8,115 nucleotides of DNA from Planctomycetota bacterium. GTDB lineage: Bacteria > Planctomycetota > Phycisphaerae > WQYP01. Made by a program: the position numbers and the translations under genes. Of the stretch, positions 1 through 6,529 are shown piece after piece (position 1 is the stretch's first letter; the number at the start of each line of letters is the position of its first letter). Under the pieces are notes generated by a model. The model did not search any database and had not been told where the DNA came from. It saw only the letters and a list, made by a program, of their open reading frames with translations. The stretch lies in contig JAKAYZ010000059.1 in the NCBI GenBank assembly GCA_021816165.1, forward strand, positions 1 to 8,115, given 5' to 3'.

Positions 1-70
1 CCTCGGTGAGATTTGGACCGCCGAGGGTGATGAGGCGCTGGCCAAAGCACGTGCGGATGGGAAACAATAA
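1..70 (+). CDS. 3' end of an unidentified gene, possibly an AAA ATPase partner (partial)
   Basis: An open frame enters from the left edge (codons in phase from base 2) and ends at TAA 68-70. It gives 22 C-terminal residues, LGEIWTAEGDEALAKARADG followed by KQ. The stop shares its last A with the ATG of the next gene (TAATG), the classic arrangement of translationally coupled partners. The fragment is too short to identify. DUF4276-type proteins like the next gene commonly follow an AAA/SMC-like ATPase, and such ATPases often end near a 'G-x-[IL]-W' stretch, which 'LGEIW' resembles. The ATPase assignment is therefore inference from context only; that this is a real coding tail is fairly well supported by the overlap. 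Confidence 0.55.
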   Translation, partial: LGEIWTAEGDEALAKARADGKQ

Positions 71-645
71 TGCGTGTACTGGTGGTGGTTGAGGGCAAGC
101 ATGAGCGCGATGGCGCGGTCCATGCACTGATACAGCGGCTGCGGCCTGATTTGGCCGACTTGGATTTTGATCGACTGGCCAATTCAGACATTCACGTTCA
201 CCACGGCAAGGGGCGCGGGTACGAAAAAAAGGCGATTCGGTGGATGCGTGAGGCCGAAAGGCGTGGGTTTGAGGCCATTATTCTTTTGGTTGATCGCGAT
301 AAAGTTGCTCAACGCACAACTGAAATCACGAACGCCCAGAACAACACTGATGTGTGTGCCCTTCGGCGCGCGCTGGGCGTTGCCATCGAAAGCTTTGATG
401 CTTGGATGCTGGCGGATGAAAAAGCCCTCAGCATTGTTCTGGCAAAAACGGTTCAGACGCGGAGTGAACCGGAAACACTTGCGGATCCGAAAGATCATTT
501 CACGAGACTTTTGGCGACGCTGGGGTTGGCATCAGGCGGTGCCGAATTGTATGCCCGGATTGCGCGGGAGTTGGATATTTCCAGGCTGGAAACCCGTTGT
601 TCGCAGGGTTTTGGCGTCTTTGCCGGTCGGTTACGTAACATGTAG
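70..645 (+). CDS. TOPRIM-like DUF4276-family protein (OLD-related, putative nuclease subunit)
   Basis: The 191-residue protein has the layout of DUF4276/OLD-type TOPRIM proteins. The N-terminal beta strand ends in the acidic motif VVVEGKHER (E8), followed by a long helix. A second strand, AIILLVDRDK (residues 69-78), carries the D75-x-D77 pair expected to bind a divalent metal. The family-typical stretch AIESFDAWMLAD lies at residues 105-116, and PKDHFTRLL at 140-148 also fits the family. TOPRIM domains of this class cut or nick nucleic acid in OLD-like nucleases, so a cytoplasmic metal-dependent nuclease role is likely but not shown here. The start is set by the TAATG overlap with the upstream gene; only a weak GGGAAA precedes it. 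The pairing suggests an ATPase-TOPRIM complex of the kind found in anti-phage systems. It converges on argF with a 42-bp gap. The family call is fairly sure; the biological role is not. Confidence 0.75.
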   Translation: MRVLVVVEGKHERDGAVHALIQRLRPDLADLDFDRLANSDIHVHHGKGRGYEKKAIRWMREAERRGFEAIILLVDRDKVAQRTTEITNAQNNTDVCALRRALGVAIESFDAWMLADEKALSIVLAKTVQTRSEPETLADPKDHFTRLLATLGLASGGAELYARIARELDISRLETRCSQGFGVFAGRLRNM

Positions 646-664
646 AGCGGCAGTTGTTATTCGT

Positions 665-680
665 CCGGCATCATCGCCGG
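665..680. terminator. small hairpin in the convergent gap between the TOPRIM gene and argF
   Basis: CCGGC (665-669) and GCCGG (676-680) pair around a six-base loop inside the 42-bp gap between two convergent stop codons (TAG 643-645 and TAA 690-688). The position suits a bidirectional transcription end. The stem is only 5 bp and neither strand has a U-tract directly after it, so this is a weak call. Confidence 0.2.
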
Positions 681-687
681 CGGCGCT

Positions 688-1638
688 TTACTGCCCGCCG
701 AGTTGTACCGCCAACAGACCCTTCTGGAAGTGCAGGCGATTTTCGGCCTGTTGAAATACGATGCTGCGGTCAAAATCCATGGCTTCATCGGTTATTTCCA
801 CACCGCGATACGCGGGCAGGCAGTGCATCACCACGGCATGGGCCGGGGCGGCGGCGATGAGTTGAGCGTTTATCTGATAGGGCGTGAAAATTTTCATCCG
901 CTGAGCTTTTTCATTTTCCTGGCCCATGCTCACCCATGTATCGGTGTAAATAATATCCGCCGCCTTAACCGCTTCCCGCGGATCGGTGGTGGCCTGAAAA
1001 TCAAAGCCGGGAACACGGGAAGCCATCTGCACATCGGAATGATCAAGCTCATAGCCGACCGGCGCCGCGATACGAAATTTAAGACCGAAAACCGCACAGG
1101 CTTCCATCAGGGACCGTGCGACATTGTTGCCATCACCTACATACGCCAGAGTCAGGCCGGAAAGTGATCCGAAATGCTCGCGGATCGTCAGCAGGTCGGC
1201 CATGACCTGGCACGGGTGGCTGCGATCGGTTAAGGCGTTGGTAACGGGGCGATTGCTGTGGCGGGCGAGTTGGACAACGGTGTCATGGGCGAAGGTGCGG
1301 GCCATAATGGAATCACAAAAGCCTGAAAGCACACGTGCGGCATCGGGCACACTTTCGCGCGTACCGAGGCCGATTTCACCGGGGGTTATGTATATGGCGG
1401 ATCCGCCGAGATGGATCATTGCCACTTCAAAGCTCACACGCGTGCGCAACGACGGCTTTTCAAAAATCATCGCGAGTGTTTTGCCGGCGGCCATGGGATC
1501 ATTGCGGCCTGTGGAGCGGTACTGGGCTTTGAGCCGCGCCGCCACTGCCAGCAGATGTTCAAGCGCAGGGCGTTGCATGCCGAGAATATCAACGAAATCA
1601 AATTTGCCGCTCGGCGATAAGCCGTTGGTCTGGATCAT
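688..1638 (-). CDS. argF: Ornithine carbamoyltransferase
   Basis: This cytoplasmic enzyme transfers the carbamoyl group of carbamoyl phosphate to ornithine, giving citrulline in arginine biosynthesis. The 316 residues match the usual family length. Visible signatures are the carbamoyl-phosphate loop SLRTR (63-67), HPCQ (141-144) with the following helix, the domain-2 strand LAYVGDGNNVARS, the ornithine-binding stretch TDTWVSMGQE (232-241, with the SMG loop), HCLPAYRG (272-279, containing the catalytic Cys273), and the C-terminal ENRLHFQKGLL. HPCQ together with the SMG loop separates it from aspartate carbamoyltransferase. The ATG at 1638 is preceded by GAGG seven bases upstream. It lies 55 bp downstream of argB on the same strand, so the two are probably one transcript. 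No argD, argC or argJ lies between or next to them. Nothing looks broken. Confidence 0.96.
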   Translation of the reverse strand: MIQTNGLSPSGKFDFVDILGMQRPALEHLLAVAARLKAQYRSTGRNDPMAAGKTLAMIFEKPSLRTRVSFEVAMIHLGGSAIYITPGEIGLGTRESVPDAARVLSGFCDSIMARTFAHDTVVQLARHSNRPVTNALTDRSHPCQVMADLLTIREHFGSLSGLTLAYVGDGNNVARSLMEACAVFGLKFRIAAPVGYELDHSDVQMASRVPGFDFQATTDPREAVKAADIIYTDTWVSMGQENEKAQRMKIFTPYQINAQLIAAAPAHAVVMHCLPAYRGVEITDEAMDFDRSIVFQQAENRLHFQKGLLAVQLGGQ

Positions 1639-1693
1639 GATGTCGCCTCAGTTCAGATTTTTCAATCCCGGGATATTGGTATTCAACGTACGA

Positions 1694-2587
1694 TCAGGAG
1701 CGAACAATTTCGGTTCCCACGCCCTGATCGGAATAAATTTCCAGCAGCAGGGCGTGCGGAAATCGGCCATCGATAATATGCGTTTTCTGCACACCGCCAT
1801 CCAGGGCGATAAAGCAGGCCTCCACTTTGGGAAGCATGCCTTCGCCAATATCACCCGCGGCCACGAGTTTTTCAATATCCGTGCGGGAAACACTGCGCAG
1901 AAGGGAGTTGGGATCATCCTTGCGGCGGCGTATGCCGTGCGTATCGGATACCAGCACCATTTTTTCCGCTCGGCAGGCGGCCGCGACAAAGCCGGCGGCG
2001 GTGTCGGCATTGACATTGAGCTTTCCGCCGGCATTATCCAATGCAATCGGGGCGATGACGGGGATATAATCCGCGGCGGTAAGCGCCTGGAGAAGCTCGG
2101 CGTTGACGCGTGTAACCTGCCCGACACGGCCAATGTCAATGCGCGGATTGAATTCATCGGATAAGTAGAGTTTTTCCGCAAACAATACCGCACTGCCCAG
2201 AGAATTCAGTTGCATGGCCTTGCCGCCAAGTTCGCAGATGGTTTGAACAATAAACGTATTGATGTCATTAACCAGCACATGTTCGGCAATCGCCAGCGTG
2301 CGGTCGTCGGTGTAGCGGCGGCCCATGACAAACTGGGCCTGCAATCCGGCTTCATTCATGGCCTGCGTGATGGCTTTGCCCCCGCCATGCACCACCACAG
2401 GCCTCATACCCACCGCGTGCATAAAGACGATGTCCGTAAGCACTTTGCGGAATTCTTCCCGGGAGTCCATAAATGAACCGCCGAGTTTAACAACCACAAT
2501 TTTTTCATTAAAGCGCTGGATATATCCCAGTGCTTCAATAAGCGCTCCGGCCTTTTCGAGAATCGTTTTATCCATGGCCACGTCCAT
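1694..2587 (-). CDS. argB: Acetylglutamate kinase
   Basis: It catalyses ATP-dependent phosphorylation of N-acetyl-L-glutamate, the second step of the acetylated arginine pathway, in the cytoplasm. The 297 residues show the amino-acid-kinase fold motifs in order: VVKLGGS (32-38, catalytic Lys34), VVHGGGKAI (65-73), GRRYTDDRTL (89-98), NVNADTAAG (191-199, with Asp195), VLVSDTHGI (211-219) and GMLPKVEAC (250-258, with Lys254), then the C-terminal HALLLEIYSDQGVGTEI. About 30 residues before KLGGS form a helix (ALIEALGYIQRF) like the N-terminal helix of hexameric, arginine-inhibited enzymes such as that of Thermotoga. Feedback inhibition by arginine is therefore likely, by family inference. The first ATG has GGAG seven bases upstream and is preferred over the in-frame ATG four codons later. 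It is the first gene of the argB-argF pair and is divergent from the ctaA-like gene. Confidence 0.96.
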   Translation of the reverse strand: MDVAMDKTILEKAGALIEALGYIQRFNEKIVVVKLGGSFMDSREEFRKVLTDIVFMHAVGMRPVVVHGGGKAITQAMNEAGLQAQFVMGRRYTDDRTLAIAEHVLVNDINTFIVQTICELGGKAMQLNSLGSAVLFAEKLYLSDEFNPRIDIGRVGQVTRVNAELLQALTAADYIPVIAPIALDNAGGKLNVNADTAAGFVAAACRAEKMVLVSDTHGIRRRKDDPNSLLRSVSRTDIEKLVAAGDIGEGMLPKVEACFIALDGGVQKTHIIDGRFPHALLLEIYSDQGVGTEIVRS

Positions 2588-2875
2588 GGGGTAACTCCGT
2601 TAATGGTTCATTATCATCCACATCCGCGCGGCCGGAAAAGAATCCACGCCGGCTGTTAACGTCAAGCGCTCAGCCGTGGCCACAAAGCCAACATTCCCGC
2701 GCAGGGGATAAACAGGGCGATGAGAATACGATTGCTTGGCGCTGAATGCAAGGATTTATTGCCCGGAATGTCCGAAAAATGCGAAATTGGGACCCAAAAT
2801 TGGCTGAATTTCGTCAAGTTATTGAAAAGTTGATGGATTTTGACTTGAAACGCCCCTGCCTTTGCCACTAGCATC
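2588..2875. promoter_or_regulatory. Divergent intergenic region between argB and the ctaA-like gene
   Basis: These 288 bp hold the 5' regions of both flanking genes and no credible gene. On the - strand, GATAAT (complement of 2610-2615, 5/6 to the -10 consensus) lies 22 nt before the argB ATG; its -35 is poor. CCACGCCGGCTG (2644-2655) and CAGCCGTGG (2671-2679) form an imperfect inverted repeat (9 pairs with a 3-nt bulge) around GTTAAC, just upstream of that -10, where an operator could sit. On the + strand a good -35, TTGACT (2840-2845), stands before the ctaA-like gene, but no -10 is seen at normal spacing. The promoter calls are tentative. Confidence 0.35.
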
Positions 2876-4300
2876 ATGTCTGTACCGGATGGTGATATTG
2901 TTTGGATAACAAAAATGCCTGTGACTTCAACGTTGAGTAAAAATTCAGATCATTTGCCCGTGCGGCCAGTTCTTGACCCGCGACCATATAGCCGGAAAGA
3001 TGCCGGAGATGTACTTGCGGTTGGCCTGGCGACCACCGTTCTAATGTGGTCTGCCGGATACATTTTTCGCATGCCCGGCGACCGTGTTCCGGCCCCGCTG
3101 ATACTTGTTGCGATGGTGGTGATCCTGATCGGCGGCGGGTTTACGGCCGCCTGGCGCACACGGCGCGGGCCGATTGGCGGGCTGTGGTCTGGACTGATCA
3201 CCGGGGCATTGAACCTGCTGGTGCTGGGTTCCCTGGGCCGGGACCTTACCACCGATCAGCGCATTGTGGCCTATGAATTTGTCTGGGCCCCCATCAGTGT
3301 GATATCCACCGGTCTGCTGGCATGGCTGGGCGGTTTTTTTGGGGCAAAGTTCAATCCGGATCGACGGCAATATCTGCATCCGGAAGGCTCATTTACGCTT
3401 TCAACAGCTCTTGCCACGCTGATATTAATTATGGCCGGTGGGATGGTAACGGGCCTTAATGCGGGGCTTTCCGTCCCGGATTGGCCTGATTCGTTCAAAT
3501 TCGGCATGTTCTTTTTTCCAATATCCCATATGACCGGCGGGGTTTTTTTTGAACACACGCACCGCCTGCTGGGCACGCTGGTTGGAATGGCGACCCTGAT
3601 TCAGGCCGTTTACCTGTTTCGTCATGAGCGTCGGCGATGGGTAAAATGGACCGCATTTACCGCTCTGATTATGGTCATTGTTCAAGGGCTGATGGGAGGG
3701 TTGCGCGTAACCGGGCACTTTACGTTCGCCGAAACACGGTTGCACATGGACCCCAGCACAACGCTGGCGATTGTGCATGGGGCCTTTGGCCAGGTGTTTT
3801 TTGCGGTGCTGGTGTTTCTGGCGGCGGTGTGCTCGCCAAGCTGGACCAGCAACATCCAACCAAAGCCCCGCCTCAGCGCTCATATTGGCCGGGGCATCGC
3901 CTGGGCACTCGTTGGGGTACTTCTGGTGCAGCTAACGCTGGGGGCAATCCTGCGGCACATCGGCGGCGTATTGCTTTTGCATATCAGCGTGGCAGTCATT
4001 GTGCTGCTGCTGGCGCTGTTTTCCGGTGGCCGGGCATGGGGATTAAATCCGGACCAACTGATTCTCAAACGCATTGGCCTGGCACTGTTGTGCGTGGTAG
4101 CCCTGCAGGTGCTCCTGGGCGTCTGCGCGGTGATTGCATTGGGCGGGGGCGGCCCGTTGGAGCATCCGGATATGGCGCAGGCGGTCATTACCACCGCGCA
4201 CCAGACCACCGGAGCGATCTTGCTGGCCATTGCCGTGCTTCTGGCGGCATGGACAGTGCGGCTGGAATCTCCCGTGAGCTTAAGGGCATTGGATGCGTAA
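2876..4300 (+). CDS. ctaA: COX15/CtaA-family heme A synthase-like protein with an extra N-terminal four-helix domain
   Basis: CtaA/COX15 oxidises the C8 methyl of heme O to the formyl group of heme A, the cofactor of cytochrome c oxidase, in the inner membrane. The 474-residue protein has about twelve hydrophobic segments. Residues 174-460 form an eight-helix CtaA domain with the diagnostic GLSVPDWP (197-204), E-x-x-H-R (E226, H229), VHGAFGQ (H301), LLLHISVA (H369) and TAHQTTGAILL (H442). The four histidines fall in domain helices 2, 4, 6 and 8, as expected for the two heme sites. Residues 44-156 add about four helices not present in the minimal family (roughly 300 residues); their role is unknown. 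The start is uncertain: the ATG at 2876 has no Shine-Dalgarno, and ATG 2915 (residue 14) has only a weak GGA 10-12 bases upstream. No cytochrome oxidase or ctaB gene lies beside it here. Confidence 0.85.
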   Translation: MSVPDGDIVWITKMPVTSTLSKNSDHLPVRPVLDPRPYSRKDAGDVLAVGLATTVLMWSAGYIFRMPGDRVPAPLILVAMVVILIGGGFTAAWRTRRGPIGGLWSGLITGALNLLVLGSLGRDLTTDQRIVAYEFVWAPISVISTGLLAWLGGFFGAKFNPDRRQYLHPEGSFTLSTALATLILIMAGGMVTGLNAGLSVPDWPDSFKFGMFFFPISHMTGGVFFEHTHRLLGTLVGMATLIQAVYLFRHERRRWVKWTAFTALIMVIVQGLMGGLRVTGHFTFAETRLHMDPSTTLAIVHGAFGQVFFAVLVFLAAVCSPSWTSNIQPKPRLSAHIGRGIAWALVGVLLVQLTLGAILRHIGGVLLLHISVAVIVLLLALFSGGRAWGLNPDQLILKRIGLALLCVVALQVLLGVCAVIALGGGGPLEHPDMAQAVITTAHQTTGAILLAIAVLLAAWTVRLESPVSLRALDA

Positions 4301-4459
4301 AGCCGGACGATCCGGACCCACCGTTTCAATGGCCCGTTGTAACGCCAAGCGTTGTCACGATAGCTGATTTTCCGGCGGATTGGCGGCTGTTTTATTCTAC
4401 ATTTGCAGTGAAACATGCTGCTTTCGCAACTTCGGAATCAGCGCGTTGTACTGCGCGGA

Positions 4460-4490
4460 AATCGAGACATCCGTGGCGCCGGCTTGCCGG
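4460..4490. repeat. 31-bp direct repeat, copy A
   Basis: This matches 6255-6285 in 28 of 31 positions in the same orientation; the three differences are all transitions. The conserved core includes GACATCCGT and ends in CCGGC-TT-GCCGG (4479-4490), which can fold into a very tight GC hairpin. It lies in the non-coding gap between two convergent genes, about 68 bp beyond the stop of the 517-residue gene on the - strand. It may be one member of a dispersed genomic repeat family. Confidence 0.7.
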
Positions 4491-4535
4491 GTGCAGCAAC
4501 AAATTGAGAATCGGAACTCCTGCTGCTCCTTTTCA

Positions 4536-4551
4536 TGCCGTTTTGCCGGCA
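4536..4551 (-). terminator. weak hairpin just downstream of the 517-residue gene
   Basis: TGCCG (4536-4540) and CGGCA (4547-4551) pair around a six-base loop, starting 7 nt past the TAG stop of the - strand gene that ends at 4558. The bases following on the - strand (TGAAAAGG) are not U-rich, so this is at best a poor intrinsic terminator or a 3'-end stabilising hairpin. The rest of the 4301-4557 gap, apart from the repeat at 4460-4490, shows nothing recognisable. Confidence 0.2.
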
Positions 4552-4557
4552 CGTTGT

Positions 4558-6111
4558 TCATTTTTTAGCCCGCCACGGCGGCAGGGACAGATTAACGATA
4601 AGGGGCCGTCCATACGGGAGTTGGGATCCAGTGAGGAATTGCGGGGGAAATTCACCGGGACTTGAAATAGTGCAACCGGCCGGATTGAGAGCGTAACCGA
4701 AGGATTTGCCGGTAAATGGATCATGGGGAATTTTGGGTAAATATTTTGGAACCAGTTCCGCAAGGCGGGCCGGGAATTTGCCTCGATTACCGTGGTAGGC
4801 AACAAGTGCGAAGCAGAGTTTATCGATTCTGGTGCCGCAGGCGCGGCGGGCCGCACCTGCGATCAGGCTACTTAGCCCGATGTGCATCTCAATTACAAGA
4901 CGCCTGGGCATCTTGTGCCCGTTGCGCAGCCCCGCTGTCATTTTCATCAACGACCGTTGCTTATTCAGAAAGCCCGGGGTGTTCAGTAGCCGGACGGTGT
5001 TGTCTATAAGACTGTTGAGCCTCGTTGCCGCCACGGCGAATGTGGAGCGTTGCCAGGGCTTGCGGTCATGTGAGAACAGAGTATCAAACTGGGCCAGATC
5101 CGTTTGGGTCTTATTCTCTGCCGCACGTTCTATTGCATCCAGGTTGAACCACCGCTGTGTCGTCCGCTCATCCCCGGAAAGGGAGGCTGGATGCGGAAGG
5201 GAATTGAGCATACGTAGATACGCCAACGCCTGAACGGATGAAAGCTTGCCCGACTCGGCCAGCGCCTCGTCAGCGGCCGTGACCGTGGACAGCCGCGATT
5301 CGTGGCTCAGGCCACGTTGCAGTATCGGCAGGAAATGTTCATAAGTGGCTAATATCAGGCCACGATGTGCGGCAATCAGATCGGATTCACACCGCCTGAT
5401 CTGGTCATGATGCAACTCCAGCATGGCCCTCTTTGCGAGATTGATCGCAAGCGCGTCGATGTCGTTAATTATTCCCGCGACGCACCCGCTCGCGCCGAAC
5501 ATTCCCTGCCCAGACCTCTCCCGGATAATCGGCAGGAAGAACCGTGAACGCGTGAATGCCGCCGCCGCAATGTCCAAGGCACCACCATTGGCGCGCAGCC
5601 AAGCTGCGGTGAAAGCATTCGCCTTGGCTGCCCATGGCCGACGGGCAAGGCTTTGCATATAGTCGGGTGAGAGGCGCAAGTGCCTTGCGGTTCCGATCGC
5701 CGCGTAATCGGCTTTCGTGAGAAATTCCTGCAGCGGTATATATTGCGGCCCTTGCAGATCGCGATCCGAAATCCCAAGCGCCTTGCGAAACTTATGTCCC
5801 CAGTTTTTATTTTCCACATAAACCATTTTCCCCGCCGCCATTGTGTAGGAACCACCACGAAATGACTGCGGCCGGAACAGAATCAGCAACGGCACAGCGG
5901 CATTATTTTGCGGCGTAATACCTTTGCCAAATCGCTGGTTAAACGCGGCCACATAATCCACCAGACCATTCTTCGTCAGCGGCCTGGTGATGCGTGTGGT
6001 GGCGTAACCGATGGGAATCGGTGCAGCCACCGTTGCGCCATCAGCACGGGTGAGCGATATGGCGGCAACAGCCATGGCCAAATATGACGCTATGATGCGC
6101 AACTTCCGCAT
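4558..6111 (-). CDS. Exported 517-residue protein of unknown function with a planctomycete-type C-terminus
   Basis: I do not recognise a characterised family. The N-terminus is a clear Sec signal: MRKLR, then a hydrophobic stretch to about residue 20, with possible cleavage after ADGA near residue 26. The mature protein is mostly helical and rich in Ala, Leu and Arg, with no further membrane span. Residues about 428-475 read as a helix (RIDKLCFALVAYHGNRGKFP) followed by LVPKYLPKIPHDPFTGKSFGY, with DPFTG at 464-468. This pattern resembles the 'Y…G.yP..L..L.P.yl…DP.tG' segment at the C-terminus of many planctomycete secreted proteins and of type II secretion pseudopilins. A scaffold or surface role is only a guess. 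The ATG at 6111 has GGAG eight bases upstream. It stands alone, with wide gaps on both sides and one copy of a 31-bp repeat in each gap. Confidence 0.8.
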   Translation of the reverse strand: MRKLRIIASYLAMAVAAISLTRADGATVAAPIPIGYATTRITRPLTKNGLVDYVAAFNQRFGKGITPQNNAAVPLLILFRPQSFRGGSYTMAAGKMVYVENKNWGHKFRKALGISDRDLQGPQYIPLQEFLTKADYAAIGTARHLRLSPDYMQSLARRPWAAKANAFTAAWLRANGGALDIAAAAFTRSRFFLPIIRERSGQGMFGASGCVAGIINDIDALAINLAKRAMLELHHDQIRRCESDLIAAHRGLILATYEHFLPILQRGLSHESRLSTVTAADEALAESGKLSSVQALAYLRMLNSLPHPASLSGDERTTQRWFNLDAIERAAENKTQTDLAQFDTLFSHDRKPWQRSTFAVAATRLNSLIDNTVRLLNTPGFLNKQRSLMKMTAGLRNGHKMPRRLVIEMHIGLSSLIAGAARRACGTRIDKLCFALVAYHGNRGKFPARLAELVPKYLPKIPHDPFTGKSFGYALNPAGCTISSPGEFPPQFLTGSQLPYGRPLIVNLSLPPWRAKK

Positions 6112-6212
6112 GATTGCATCTCCACAGTTTTTTTGCCGGCGGGCGGGCCCGTGGCGTACGCATTACGCGTATTGTCGCGTAAAAGGGGCGGCGGGCAAAG
6201 TTATGGCGATGA

Positions 6213-6224
6213 CGCGATATCGCG
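6213..6224. promoter_or_regulatory. perfect 12-bp palindrome CGCGATATCGCG
   Basis: CGCGATATCGCG is its own reverse complement and is followed on the + strand by ATTTTT. It lies about 100 bp upstream of the 517-residue gene, just beyond the possible -35 at 6193-6198. That position would suit a regulator binding site for the - strand gene. As RNA it could only form a 4-bp stem with a 4-base loop, so a DNA site is more likely than a terminator. No second copy was noticed in the window. Confidence 0.3.
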
Positions 6225-6254
6225 ATTTTTCCGGCGGGGGCGTTTGGCAGTGTC

Positions 6255-6285
6255 AATCGGGACATCCGTAGTGCCGGCTTGCCGG
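6255..6285. repeat. 31-bp direct repeat, copy B
   Basis: This is the second copy of the 31-bp sequence at 4460-4490, with 28 of 31 bases identical and the same orientation. It again ends in CCGGC-TT-GCCGG (6274-6285). It lies about 245 bp beyond the stop of the FAS1 gene and about 145 bp upstream of the 517-residue gene. The 1.77 kb between the two copies contains that gene entire. Confidence 0.7.
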
Positions 6286-6364
6286 TTCATGCTGCGAATG
6301 AAACGGAGAATTTCAGGAAAGCAACACTGCGCACAGGGCCAAGCGAATCGCCGTGCATGAAAAG

Positions 6365-6386
6365 TGTGCCATGTTTTTATGACACA
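6365..6386 (-). terminator. candidate terminator hairpin downstream of the FAS1 lipoprotein gene
   Basis: TGTGCCAT (6365-6372) and ATGACACA (6379-6386) pair around a six-base loop. In - strand RNA the single mismatch becomes a G-U wobble, giving an 8-bp stem. The stem is followed on the - strand by CTTTTC. It lies about 145 nt past the FAS1 stop. The stem is not GC-rich and the U-tract is short, so the call is modest. Confidence 0.3.
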
Positions 6387-6529
6387 GCTCAGCGCGGCTG
6401 GCTGCGAGCCCGGCTTCGCGGTTGTTTCAGCAACGGACACCATTACAGAGTTCCGCCGCCAAGGGTGTTACTTTCGCATCAGGCTGCAGTGCCCGGTGTA
6501 GTTGGCGGGAGGTCAATTCCGCGGCAGCA

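Larger units (their letters stand above)
6112..6529. other. 418-bp non-coding gap with repeat, palindrome and hairpins
   Basis: No reading frame here has a ribosome binding site or recognisable protein. It serves as the 5' region of the 517-residue gene and the 3' region of the FAS1 lipoprotein gene, both on the - strand. A possible weak - strand promoter is TTGCCC (complement of 6193-6198), a 16-bp spacer and GACAAT (complement of 6171-6176), 60 nt before the ATG. TACGC (6157-6161) and GCGTA (6167-6171) make a 5-bp inverted repeat over part of that -10. Separate entries cover the palindrome at 6213-6224, the repeat at 6255-6285 and the hairpin at 6365-6386. Confidence 0.5.

Noticed and set aside
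1124..2164. A 346-codon open frame on the + strand across argF and argB
   Set aside because: It is antisense to two genes with complete family motifs, crosses their junction, and has no recognisable domains; long antisense frames are common in GC-rich coding DNA.
2738..2815. TGAAT half-sites resembling ARG boxes (near 2742 and 2804)
   Set aside because: Neither is followed by the ATTCA half at the right spacing, so they do not form the known ArgR palindrome.
2662..2877. A 71-codon - strand frame in the argB/ctaA gap
   Set aside because: No ribosome binding site or recognisable protein; it fills the divergent regulatory region and its start overlaps the opposite gene's start by two bases.
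4303..4315. CCGGA-CGA-TCCGG hairpin immediately after the ctaA-like stop, as a terminator
   Set aside because: Only 5 bp with a 3-base loop and no U-tract afterwards.
3637..4665. A 342-codon + strand frame overlapping the ctaA-like gene and running into the antisense of the secreted gene
   Set aside because: It lies in another frame of a gene with clear CtaA motifs, and its translation is low-complexity Gly/Arg/Ala-rich with no domain.
6201..6443. An 80-codon - strand frame in the gap upstream of the secreted gene
   Set aside because: It includes the 31-bp repeat and palindrome, has no convincing start signal, and its translation has no protein-like features.
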